Below are positions 16,915 to 24,452 of a stretch of DNA of 64,000 nt, piece after piece. The position numbers and the translations under genes are program-made. How positions within the stretch are numbered: position 1 is the stretch's first letter; every line of letters starts with the position of its first letter. The DNA is taken from contig NZ_JANQAH010000005.1 in assembly GCF_024707125.1 (NCBI RefSeq), forward strand, positions 186,001-250,000, read 5' to 3'. The notes under the pieces were generated by a model. That model did not search any database. It had not been told where the DNA came from and saw only the letters and a list, made by a program, of their open reading frames with translations. This DNA is from Devosia sp. GTDB taxonomy: Bacteria; Pseudomonadota; Alphaproteobacteria; Rhizobiales; Devosiaceae.

Positions 16915-18573
16915 TTACTGAGCGACTGGATCGAGATCGAGCAGCTGCAGCAAGCGGGCCGGGTTGGCGTTGGAAACGACGGGCGAGTACTTGGGATTCT
17001 CGGCGTCGGCCCAGCCGGTGAAGCGGCTGGTATTGTACTCGTAGAAGGACGGGCTGTTGTAGACCGGGATGATCGGCATGGCTTCGGCCACGATCAGCTG
17101 GAGCTGGTCCATGAGCGACTTCTGCTCGGCCGGGTCCTTGGACTGGGTGTACTGGTCAAGGAGCGTCATAACCTCGGCATTTTCCCAATGCGGCGCGGTG
17201 AAGCGGCTCTTGCCGAAATCGCCCGGGTTGAACGAGCGGATATACGGGAAGTAGGGATTGGCCGCCGACGCCAGGGCGTTGAGCGTCATGGAATAGGTGC
17301 CGTCGATCAGGTTCTGGGTCCAGACCGCAGCTTCCGGCGTCGACATTTTTACATTGAGGCCGGCTTCGGCGAGGCTTTCGATGGAAATCTGGACAGCGTC
17401 GATCCAGTCGGTCCAGCCATTGGGCACCATGATGTCGATGGCGATCGGGGTGCCATCGGGATTGTCACGGAAGCCGTCGCTGTCGGCGTCGACATAACCG
17501 GACTCATCGAGCAGGGCCACGGCGGCTTCGAGGTCGAACTTGCCGTACTGGCCGAACTCGGTTTCGACCGCCGGATTGGCGAAGGCCTTGTAGAGTTCGC
17601 CGAGGCTTGCCGGGTCTTCATTGACCAGCGGATAGCCATAGCCGGCGATGTCGACAATGGTCTGGCGGTCGATGAGCATGGAGAGCGCGCGGCGGAAGTT
17701 CACATCTGTGAACGCCTTGCGGTTGTTCTCATCGGGCGTGATCTGGCTGACCTGGAACGAGACGAGGCTCGATGGAGTGAACCAGTACTTGTGGTGCTCG
17801 GGGTCCTTGGCGACGAAAGTGTTGTCAATGTCGGGGATGAAGCTCGTGGCCCAATCCAGCGTGCCATCGGCAAGGGCGGCGAGAACCTGCGGATTGTCGG
17901 CGAGCTGCGGCATGCGCAGGCAGTCGACCTTGAGATTCTCGGCGTCCCAATAGTTGGGATTGCGGCACTGTTCGTAGACCTGCGGGGTGAAGCGCGTGAT
18001 CTCGGTCATCGGGCCGGAGCCGACCGGGTTCTCGTTGGCGAAGGTCACGGGATCCGCAATGTCCGCCCAGATGTGCTCGGGCACGATCGGCATGCCGACA
18101 ATGGTATTTGCGATCAGCGAATTGGGTTCGTTGAGGTTGAACTTGACCGTGCGGTCATCGACCTTTTCGACCGAAGCGAGCTGGGCCGAAACCGAGATGA
18201 AATCGAGCGCCGGGAATTTCTTGATGTAGTCATAGGTGAAGACGACATCGTCTGCGGTCAGGGCTTCGCCATCGGACCATTTCAGGCCATCGCGCAGCAC
18301 GAAGGTGATCGACTTAAGATCGTCGGCCAGCTCATAGCTCTCGGCGAGGCGGAAATTGGGTTCGTTGCCCTTGAGGCGGTTGAACACGACCAGCGGCTCG
18401 TACATGAAGTCGAGCGTGGTGTAGCGCGCCGAGGTCTGCCCGAACGGGTTGAAATTGCGCACGAAGGTCGTGGTCTGTTCCGAGCTTAGGGTCAGCACGT
18501 TCTGGGCGCTGGCGGGTACCGCCATGGCCAGAGTCGCAACCGAAACGGCCGCGATCAGCGTAGTTTTCAGCAT
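16915..18573 (-). CDS. CBP-like (chitin-oligosaccharide-type) substrate-binding protein, cluster A
   Basis: 552 residues with a signal peptide (MLKTTLIAAVSVATLAMAVP, cleavage ASA-Q). It belongs to SBP family 5, and recognisable blocks place it with the Vibrio chitin-oligosaccharide-binding protein CBP and related oligosaccharide-binding members: DFMYEPLVVFN, LRDGLKWSDGE, QCRNPNYWDAENLKVDCLR, FRRALSMLIDRQTIVDIAG, VPNGWTDWIDAVQ and YEYNTSRFTGW. Members of this branch bind chito- or cello-oligosaccharides rather than peptides. ATG 18573 follows AAAGGAGAG. It lies 31 bases after nagZ in the same direction, supporting an N-acetylglucosamine-containing ligand. Alternatively it could bind another beta-glucan oligosaccharide or a muropeptide. 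Confidence 0.85.
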   Translation of the reverse strand: MLKTTLIAAVSVATLAMAVPASAQNVLTLSSEQTTTFVRNFNPFGQTSARYTTLDFMYEPLVVFNRLKGNEPNFRLAESYELADDLKSITFVLRDGLKWSDGEALTADDVVFTYDYIKKFPALDFISVSAQLASVEKVDDRTVKFNLNEPNSLIANTIVGMPIVPEHIWADIADPVTFANENPVGSGPMTEITRFTPQVYEQCRNPNYWDAENLKVDCLRMPQLADNPQVLAALADGTLDWATSFIPDIDNTFVAKDPEHHKYWFTPSSLVSFQVSQITPDENNRKAFTDVNFRRALSMLIDRQTIVDIAGYGYPLVNEDPASLGELYKAFANPAVETEFGQYGKFDLEAAVALLDESGYVDADSDGFRDNPDGTPIAIDIMVPNGWTDWIDAVQISIESLAEAGLNVKMSTPEAAVWTQNLIDGTYSMTLNALASAANPYFPYIRSFNPGDFGKSRFTAPHWENAEVMTLLDQYTQSKDPAEQKSLMDQLQLIVAEAMPIIPVYNSPSFYEYNTSRFTGWADAENPKYSPVVSNANPARLLQLLDLDPVAQ

Positions 18574-18604
18574 TATACGTCTCTCCTTTGAATACGGCCC
18601 TGCC

Positions 18605-19627
18605 TCAGGCAAGTCCGTTCTCCCTGAAAATGTCTTCCACCTCGGCATGGAGCGCCCTCACGTCCACACGAGACTTGCCGAGCTGTGATTGGGCCCGGTC
18701 GATACGAGCGAGGCTTTCGGCGGTGAGCGGACCTGCCGCCTTGGCTGCCGCCTCGCTGGCATTGAGATCGCCCTGGCTATGGAGGGCAATGTCGTAGCCG
18801 GCATCGAGCGCAGCACGCACGCGCTCCGGCCAGGTTCCCTTGAGTGCCTCCATGGTGAGGCAATCGGTGACGAGCACACCGTCGTAGCCGATGTCGCGGC
18901 GAATGAGATCGCAGACGGCGGCGGAAACGGAGGCGGGGTGGTCCTTGTCGATCTGGGTGAAGACCAGATGCGCCACCATGGCCCAGGGGGAATCCTTGAG
19001 CGCGATGAAGGGGCGGAAATCGGTTTGGCGCAGGTCGTCGACTTCGGCATCGACCACAGGGCAATCGAAATGCGGATCGACGGTGACGCGGCCATAGCCG
19101 GGAATGTGCTTCATGATCGGCATGGAGCCGACTTCGAGCATGGCATCGATGACGACGCGGCCCATCTCGATGACGAGATCGGGATCGTCGCCAAAGGAGC
19201 GCTGGCCGATGACGTCATGCGTGCCCTTGCGGGCGAGATCGACGACGGGCGTCGTGCCGCTGCCAAGGCCGAGTTCGCTCATCATCGAGCCCATGGCGAG
19301 CGTCGAGAGGCGCATGGCGCGCTTGCCGGTTTCGAGATCCTTGCGGGCGAGGGCGCCGAATTGGCCGAGGCTGCGGAACAATGGCCAATTGCCATTGTCG
19401 AGGCGCTGCACGCGGCCGCCTTCCTGGTCGATATAGACCGGGGCGTCGTCGCGGCCGACGGCCTCCTTGAACTGGTGGACGAGGCGCTTGATCTGCTCGG
19501 GATTGTCGAGATTGCGCTTGAAGAGGAAGAGGCCGAAGGGATTGGTCTCGCGGAAGAAGGCGATCTCGTTGGCCGAGAGCTCATATCCCGGCATGCCGAC
19601 GAAAAGGGCGAGGGGCGTCGTGGTCAT
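18605..19627 (-). CDS. nagZ: Beta-N-acetylhexosaminidase, glycoside hydrolase family 3 (NagZ)
   Basis: 340 residues with no signal peptide, so cytoplasmic. It removes non-reducing N-acetylglucosamine from chito-oligosaccharides or from GlcNAc-anhydroMurNAc during peptidoglycan recycling. The family 3 signatures are DQEGGRVQRL, the MKHIPGYGR..DPHFDCP block with the catalytic-loop Asp/His, and the nucleophile region LVTDCLTMEAL. The length matches NagZ (single-domain GH3). It sits 3 bases after an acetyltransferase gene and 31 bases before the CBP-like binding-protein gene, so here it more likely degrades imported GlcNAc oligomers; a recycling role cannot be excluded. Confidence 0.92.
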   Translation of the reverse strand: MTTTPLALFVGMPGYELSANEIAFFRETNPFGLFLFKRNLDNPEQIKRLVHQFKEAVGRDDAPVYIDQEGGRVQRLDNGNWPLFRSLGQFGALARKDLETGKRAMRLSTLAMGSMMSELGLGSGTTPVVDLARKGTHDVIGQRSFGDDPDLVIEMGRVVIDAMLEVGSMPIMKHIPGYGRVTVDPHFDCPVVDAEVDDLRQTDFRPFIALKDSPWAMVAHLVFTQIDKDHPASVSAAVCDLIRRDIGYDGVLVTDCLTMEALKGTWPERVRAALDAGYDIALHSQGDLNASEAAAKAAGPLTAESLARIDRAQSQLGKSRVDVRALHAEVEDIFRENGLA

Positions 19628-19630
19628 GGT

Positions 19631-20116
19631 CTAGTTTGCCTCGGGCTTCTTGATACGCAGCAAGCCCTGATAGATGTCTTCCTTGTCCGACGGGATGGGC
19701 ATGGCGCCGGCCGCCTTGACGTAGAAATCGACGGGGCCCGCGGAGCCGATGACGGCATAGGCATAGCCATGCGCCTTCATGGCAGCGAGCGTGTGGTAGA
19801 AGAGCGCGAGGCCGATATTCTTGCCGCGCTGGTCTTCGGAAACGCCGGTGGGGCCGAAAAAGCCGCGGGCCGTCGCGTCATAGCAGGCAAAGCCGACGAG
19901 CTGGCCATCGACCGTGGCGATGAGGCAACCGGGCGGCTGGTGCGCCATGGCGGCGCTGACTTCGCTGACCCAATATTCGGAAAAATGGGTGCGGACCCAG
20001 TCTTTGATGATGTGCTGCTCGGGCGGCAGGGCGACGCGAATGGTCGCTTCGACATCCTGGACGCGGGTCCGGAGTTCGTCGAGCTTGCGGCTATAGAGGT
20101 TGACGAGCAGGTCCAT
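19631..20116 (-). CDS. GNAT-family N-acetyltransferase
   Basis: 161 residues. The acetyl-CoA-binding motif A is visible as GVSEDQRGKNIGLALFYHTL around residues 95-114, after the beta strand GQLVGFACYD. The N-terminal third (MDLLVNLYSRKLDELRTRVQD) looks helical. The start chosen is ATG 20116; in-frame sequence continues to 20248 but that part has no protein-like composition. First gene of the nagZ/importer operon (3 bases to nagZ). The substrate is unknown. Amino-sugar acetylation would fit the context, but this is only a suggestion. Confidence 0.85.
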   Translation of the reverse strand: MDLLVNLYSRKLDELRTRVQDVEATIRVALPPEQHIIKDWVRTHFSEYWVSEVSAAMAHQPPGCLIATVDGQLVGFACYDATARGFFGPTGVSEDQRGKNIGLALFYHTLAAMKAHGYAYAVIGSAGPVDFYVKAAGAMPIPSDKEDIYQGLLRIKKPEAN

Positions 20117-20506
20117 AAAAGTGCGCCGCTCCCATCGGCGAAGTATCGCGCAACGCGGCCAGGGCGCGGGATTGAGGCTCTCCCTAAGGGGTGTCTCCAC
20201 ACGCCCTATGGCATCGTTGCAAGGGGATGCTAGGAGCGAATATTCCAAGTGTCAACGATCGAAGGAATATTCTATTCCGATCGTGATCAGGCTGTGGAAG
20301 GACGCCGACCATGCCAGCGAATAAGGCGAGCGGTGGCGCATATTTAGGCAGAATCTCTGCGGAAAATTTTGGGTCGTATGATCTTGATGGCGATGAAGAC
20401 ACAAAGCCGTGCTCGCCGGCAGCGAACGGCCGAACGGTGTCAAAAGTAATATTCTATTCGCGATGTGCGGATCGTTGGAATGCAATATTCCAATACGGGC
20501 TCGGTG
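20117..20506. promoter_or_regulatory. Non-coding region with repeated AATATTC elements
   Basis: 390 bases without a convincing gene. It holds the promoter of the acetyltransferase/nagZ operon and four AATATTC-type elements: GAATATTC at 20238-20245 and 20265-20272, TAATATTC at 20447-20454, and TTGGAAT-GCAAT-ATTCCAA, a 7-bp inverted repeat, at 20475-20493. Further copies lie at 20922 and 20961-20972 beyond the next gene. They look like operator sites of one regulator, possibly Lrp/AsnC-like. Confidence 0.45.
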
Positions 20507-20890
20507 CTACCAGCCGTAGTCGAGCACGGTGAGCGTACGGATGCGGCCGTCGTCCAGCCATTCGATGGACGAGTTCTTGCGCATGCCGATGAGCGCGGCG
20601 CCGACGGGGCCGAGAATGGGCACATTGCCGCGCTCGCCGAAGGGGCGATTGGGGTAGGTCAGCCGGCCAAGGCGGACCTGGCCCTCGTCATCCAGCCGGA
20701 ACATCACACGCTGGCCCATGGAGACGCCGGCCGGATCCCATGGGTCACAGACCGCTGCCCGCTTCAATTCGCGTTCGAGATAGGCCGAGACATAGGGCAT
20801 CGACTCGAACGAACGCTCGGCCAGGACCATGACGCGGTTGTAATCATCTGAATTGATGAGGATTTCGGGCAGGGGAAGCGAAGGAAACAC
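20507..20890 (-). CDS. Rnk/GreA-GreB C-terminal domain-like protein
   Basis: 127 residues. The C-terminal half is a GreA/GreB C-terminal (FKBP-like) domain: RLTYPNRPFGERGNVPILGPVGAALIGMRKNSSIEW, matching the V-G-A-A-L-G-L signature of Rnk and Gre proteins. The N-terminal half (ILINSDDYNRVMVLAERSF) replaces the Gre coiled coil, as in Rnk, the nucleoside diphosphate kinase regulator that binds RNA polymerase. The short N-terminus argues against transcript-cleavage activity. It is transcribed divergently from the dehydrogenase gene at 21071 across a 180-base region rich in AATATT palindromes. Confidence 0.8.
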   Translation of the reverse strand: MFPSLPLPEILINSDDYNRVMVLAERSFESMPYVSAYLERELKRAAVCDPWDPAGVSMGQRVMFRLDDEGQVRLGRLTYPNRPFGERGNVPILGPVGAALIGMRKNSSIEWLDDGRIRTLTVLDYGW

Positions 20891-20960
20891 GGTGGTCGGA
20901 CCGGGGAAAGCGAGGTTTGAGGATATTCCGACCGTGGAAATGCACAGTCAATAGGCGGTC

Positions 20961-20972
20961 AGAATATATTCT
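20961..20972. promoter_or_regulatory. Perfect palindrome AGAATATATTCT between rnk-like and gdh genes
   Basis: 12-bp perfect palindrome flanked on both sides by GGTC. It lies about 100 bases upstream of the dehydrogenase start and 71 bases upstream of the Rnk-like start. A weaker relative (GATATTCC) is at 20922. Probably an operator shared with the AATATTC elements at 20238-20493. Confidence 0.45.
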
Positions 20973-21070
20973 GGTCAACAAGCGTCAGGATTATTGACCT
21001 AAGCATTCTGATATGGAAGTTTGATGCCGCATTTTTATGCATGATGCACATTTCATGATCGCAAGGAACA

Positions 21071-22339
21071 ATGATGTCCGACGACACCCTGCTAGATCGC
21101 GCCCTTATCCGTCTCGAAGAGGCCGCCAACCACCTCAAGATCGATCAGGATGTCATCGAGAAACTCAAATATCCGCGCGAAACCACCAAGACGCGCCTTC
21201 TGATCCGTATGGACGATGGCTCGCGCAAGTCTTTCCTCGCCTGGCGCTGCCGCTATGACGATACGCGCGGCCCGACCAAGGGCGGCATCCGCTTCCACCC
21301 CGACTCGACCGTCGAGGAAGTGGAAACGCTCGCCTTCTGGATGACCTTCAAGTGCGCCGTGATGAACCTGCCCTATGGCGGTGGCAAGGGCGCGGTGCGG
21401 GTCGATCCGCATCAGCTGTCCAAGTCCGAGCTTGAGCGCCTGTCGCGCGCCTATGTGCAGGCCTTTGCCAATATCATCGGGCCTGATCGCGATATTCCGG
21501 CGCCTGACGTCTACACCAACGCCATGATCATGGGCTGGATGTCGGACGAGTATAACCAGATCACCGGCGAGGTTTCTCCGGCCGTGATCACCGGCAAGCC
21601 GATTGCGCTGGGCGGTTCGCTCGGCCGCAATGATGCGACGGCGCGCGGTGGCTTCTACCTCGTGCGGCACCTGGCGACCGAACTCGGTCTCGACAAGGAT
21701 CACACGGTTGCCATCCAGGGCTTTGGCAATGCGGGTCAGTACTATGCGCGGCTGACTGCAGCTGATGGCAATTCGGTGATTGCGGTTTCGGACTCGACCG
21801 GGGCGATCCATCGTCCGGGTGGGCTCGATGTCGAAAAGCTGATCGCGGGCAAAAATGCCGGTCGTCGTGTGGCCGACATGGCCTCTGAACTCGGCGCTCA
21901 TGTCATTTCGCCCGATGACCTCCTGGCGGTGGAAGCCGATCTCTTTGTGCCGGCGGCGCTCGAAGACATGATCACCAAGGATAATGCCGGGTCGATCAAG
22001 GCCAAGGTCGTGCTTGAGCTGGCCAACGGCCCGGTGACCCCGGACGCCGACAAGATCCTCAACGACAAGGGCGTCATCGTCCTTCCCGATATTCTGGCCA
22101 ATGCCGGTGGTGTCACTGTTTCCTATTTCGAATGGGTGCAGAACCGTCAGGGCTATTATTGGGACCTCGAAGAGATCCACGCGCGCCTCTTGAAGATCGT
22201 CGAGCGCGAAGGCCGTGCGGTCTGGGATATCGCCCAATCGCGGAAAGTGTCGGCGCGTTCGGCCGCCTATATCCACGCGCTCGGGCGTCTCGCCAATGCC
22301 ATCGAAGCCCACGGCACGCAGCCGTTCTTCGCCGGTTAG
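21071..22339 (+). CDS. gdhA: Glu/Leu/Phe/Val dehydrogenase (glutamate dehydrogenase type)
   Basis: 422 residues; interconverts glutamate and 2-oxoglutarate plus ammonia with NAD(P)(H), in the cytoplasm. The substrate-binding PTKGGIRFHP, the catalytic-lysine segment LPYGGGKGAV and the dinucleotide motif AIQGFGNAGQYYA are intact. Length and sequence (FWMTFKCAVMNLP, DVYTNAMIMGWMSDEYNQ) fit the small hexameric GDH family. Two adjacent ATG codons (21071 and 21074) follow AAGGAAC. No proximal operon partner; a good terminator follows. The upstream AATATT palindromes could be sites for an Lrp/AsnC-type regulator, common for amino-acid dehydrogenases, but no such regulator gene is in the window. Confidence 0.93.
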   Translation: MMSDDTLLDRALIRLEEAANHLKIDQDVIEKLKYPRETTKTRLLIRMDDGSRKSFLAWRCRYDDTRGPTKGGIRFHPDSTVEEVETLAFWMTFKCAVMNLPYGGGKGAVRVDPHQLSKSELERLSRAYVQAFANIIGPDRDIPAPDVYTNAMIMGWMSDEYNQITGEVSPAVITGKPIALGGSLGRNDATARGGFYLVRHLATELGLDKDHTVAIQGFGNAGQYYARLTAADGNSVIAVSDSTGAIHRPGGLDVEKLIAGKNAGRRVADMASELGAHVISPDDLLAVEADLFVPAALEDMITKDNAGSIKAKVVLELANGPVTPDADKILNDKGVIVLPDILANAGGVTVSYFEWVQNRQGYYWDLEEIHARLLKIVEREGRAVWDIAQSRKVSARSAAYIHALGRLANAIEAHGTQPFFAG

Positions 22340-22362
22340 TCCGGCCAGGTTGAAAAAATCGG

Positions 22363-22396
22363 GGCGTCGCTGAGGGATCAGCGGCGCCTTTTCTTT
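22363..22396 (+). terminator. Rho-independent terminator of gdhA
   Basis: An 11-bp stem, GGCGTCGCTGA with TCAGCGGCGCC (one G-U pair), loop GGGA, followed by TTTTCTTT. Confidence 0.85.
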
Positions 22397-22486
22397 ATGC
22401 GGGCTTTATACGGGCCTAACCACTTCCGTATGGAAACTTTACGCGAAAGGGTATGAATGTTCTGGCCTCACATATGGAGGCTCGAC

Positions 22487-22570
22487 ATGTTCGATATCTT
22501 CTTTCTGGCGCTGGGCGCGGGATTTTTTATCCTGACTTTTGCCCTGGCGAAGCTGCTGGCCCGGGTGTAG
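22487..22570 (+). CDS. 27-residue membrane miniprotein upstream of kdpF
   Basis: Encodes MFDIFFLALGAGFFILTFAL plus AKLLARV: a single hydrophobic helix with a basic C-terminal end. ATG 22487 is preceded by TGGAGG at good spacing, the strongest ribosome binding site in this area, and the stop is 4 bases before kdpF. A small hydrophobic ORF in this position is seen before kdpF in other proteobacteria, but I know no function; it may be a second small Kdp-associated subunit. It is below the length cut-off of routine gene callers. Confidence 0.7.
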   Translation: MFDIFFLALGAGFFILTFALAKLLARV

Positions 22571-22574
22571 CGCG

Positions 22575-22658
22575 ATGCTGATCTGGCTCTGGGGGCTCGG
22601 CGCCCTCGCTATCGCCGTCTACATGGTCATCGCCCTGTTCCGGCCTGACAAACTCTAG
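22575..22658 (+). CDS. kdpF: Potassium-transporting ATPase small subunit KdpF
   Basis: 27 residues: MLIWLWGLGALAIAVYMVIA followed by LFRPDKL. The single membrane helix ending in a short basic or charged tail (LFRPDKL, compare LxRPExF in other KdpF proteins) and its place directly before kdpA identify it. KdpF lies between KdpA and KdpB in the membrane and stabilises the complex. It starts 4 bases after the preceding miniprotein, so the two are probably co-translated. Confidence 0.85.
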   Translation: MLIWLWGLGALAIAVYMVIALFRPDKL

Positions 22659-22666
22659 ATCTTTTC

Positions 22667-22711
22667 GCGTTTTCGAACCGGAAAAGTGGTGTCCACTTTT
22701 CCTGAAAACGC
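22667..22711. repeat. Dispersed palindromic element between kdpF and kdpA
   Basis: Long inverted repeat: GCGTTTTC and GGAAAAGTGG pair with CCACTTTTCC and GAAAACGC around a TGT loop, with a GAACC bulge on one side. This type of AAAAGTGG/CCACTTTT palindrome is widely scattered in Hyphomicrobiales intergenic regions. Here it lies inside the kdp operon. Confidence 0.75.
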
Positions 22712-22731
22712 TCTAGCGGAAGCAATTCAAA

Positions 22732-24441
22732 ATGAACTGGCAAGGATGGGCGGAAATCGCCCTGACCCTTGGTCTCGCCCTGGCTTTGGGCTGGCCCTTG
22801 GGCATCTTCATGTCGCGCGTATGGAACAAGGAAAGCACCTGGCTCGACCCGGTGCTGAAGCCCATTGAGCGCGGCTTTTACGCGGTCGCCGGTATCGACC
22901 CCAACAAGTCTCAGGGCTGGGTGGGCTATGGTGCCTCGCTGATCGCCTTCAACCTCTTTGGCTTTATCCTGCTCTACGCCATGCTGCGCCTGCAGGGCAT
23001 TCTGCCCTTCAACCCGCAGGGTTTTGCTGGCGTCTCGCCGGACCTCGCCTTCAACACGGCGGTCAGCTTCGTCACCAATACCAACTGGCAGAGCTATGGT
23101 GGCGAAACCACCATGAGCCACTTCACCCAGATGGTCGGCCTGACGACGCAGAACTTTGTGTCTGCGGCGACGGGGGCAGCGATCGCTGCTGCCTTGGCGC
23201 GCGCCTTTGCCGGCAATCGCGAGACCGGGATCGGCAATTTCTGGGCAGATCTCGTGCGCACGACGCTCTATGTGCTGCTGCCCCTGGCGTTTGTCCTCGC
23301 CGTTGCGCTGATCGGCCTGGGCGTGGTCCAGAACTTTGCTGCCTCGGTATCGGCCACGACGCTCGATGGCGCCAGCCAGACCATTTCGGTGGCTCCGACG
23401 GCGAGCCAGCTTGCCATCAAGCAGCTGGGCATCAATGGCGGCGGCATCTTCAACGTCAATTCGGCCCATCCGTTCGAAAACCCCAACCCGCTGACCAACC
23501 TGATGACCGCCATTGCGATCAACACGCTTGGTTGGGCAGCGTTTTTCGCCTTTGGCCGCTCGGCCTTTGCGCGCAAGGAAATCCGGGCGCTGGCAACGGC
23601 CGGCATCCTGATCCTCGGGGCGGGCGCGGGGGTGATCTATGTCGCCGAAGCACAGCCGGCTCCGGCTCTCGTGGCGGCGGGCATCGAAAACCCGGTCAAC
23701 ATGGAAGGCAAGGAGACCCGGTTTGGTCTTGCCGGTACTGCCGCCTGGGCAGCGCAGACGACAGGCGCTTCCAATGGCTCGGTCAATGGCATGCACGATA
23801 GCCTCATGCCGCTCGGTGGTGGCATGTCCATGCTGCTGATGATGCTGGGTGAAATCCTGCCCGGTGGCATCGGTTCGGGCATTGCCATCATGGTGGTCAT
23901 GGCCGTGCTCTCGGTCTTCGTGGCTGGCCTCATGGTCGGGCGTACGCCGGAATATCTGGGCAAGAAGATCGAGGCGCGCGAAATCCAGTTCGCCATGGTT
24001 GCGCTGCTTGTCGTGCCGCTCTCGACGCTGGGTCTTTCGGCCCTGACCGTGGTGTGGCCGGGCGGGCTCTCGAGCCTCTTCAATCCCGGTGCGCATGGCC
24101 TGAGCGAGCTGCTCTATGCCTTCACCTCGGCCACGGCCAATAATGGCTCGGCCTTCGGTGGTGTCTCGGCCAACGTGCCGTGGTGGAACACGACGCTCGG
24201 CCTTGCCATGCTCCTCGGCCGCTTCATTCCGATCGTGGCGGTCCTTGCCATCGCCGGCAGCATCGTCACCAAGCCAAAACTGGCCCCGAGCACCGGCACA
24301 CTGCCGACGACAGGTGCGCTGTTCATCGGTCTTCTTGTTGGCGTCATCATCATTCTGGGCGCGCTGCAATACTTCCCGGCGCTGGCCCTTGGCCCGATCG
24401 TCGAGCACTTCCAGGTGCTCGAAGCGGTCGCGGCAAACTGA
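22732..24441 (+). CDS. kdpA: Potassium-transporting ATPase subunit KdpA
   Basis: 569 residues, the potassium-selective channel-like subunit of the KdpFABC pump in the inner membrane, with ten predicted membrane helices. The four selectivity-filter repeats are recognisable: [49 protein letters not shown] and [12 protein letters not shown]. The length is normal and the frame intact. The start at ATG 22732 follows AGCGGAAGC, within the tail of a palindromic element. The next gene begins 11 bases downstream. Confidence 0.97.
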   Translation: MNWQGWAEIALTLGLALALGWPLGIFMSRVWNKESTWLDPVLKPIERGFYAVAGIDPNKSQGWVGYGASLIAFNLFGFILLYAMLRLQGILPFNPQGFAGVSPDLAFNTAVSFVTNTNWQSYGGETTMSHFTQMVGLTTQNFVSAATGAAIAAALARAFAGNRETGIGNFWADLVRTTLYVLLPLAFVLAVALIGLGVVQNFAASVSATTLDGASQTISVAPTASQLAIKQLGINGGGIFNVNSAHPFENPNPLTNLMTAIAINTLGWAAFFAFGRSAFARKEIRALATAGILILGAGAGVIYVAEAQPAPALVAAGIENPVNMEGKETRFGLAGTAAWAAQTTGASNGSVNGMHDSLMPLGGGMSMLLMMLGEILPGGIGSGIAIMVVMAVLSVFVAGLMVGRTPEYLGKKIEAREIQFAMVALLVVPLSTLGLSALTVVWPGGLSSLFNPGAHGLSELLYAFTSATANNGSAFGGVSANVPWWNTTLGLAMLLGRFIPIVAVLAIAGSIVTKPKLAPSTGTLPTTGALFIGLLVGVIIILGALQYFPALALGPIVEHFQVLEAVAAN

Positions 24442-24452
24442 GGTTCCCTCAC

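Noticed and set aside
20311..20532. 73-codon + strand ORF in the AATATTC-rich region
   Set aside because: No ribosome binding site, overlaps the end of the rnk-like gene, and its sequence is made of the repeated operator-like elements; more likely regulatory DNA.
24180..24452. N-terminal extension of kdpB
   Set aside because: Lies entirely inside kdpA in another frame; KdpB has its normal N-terminus at 24453.
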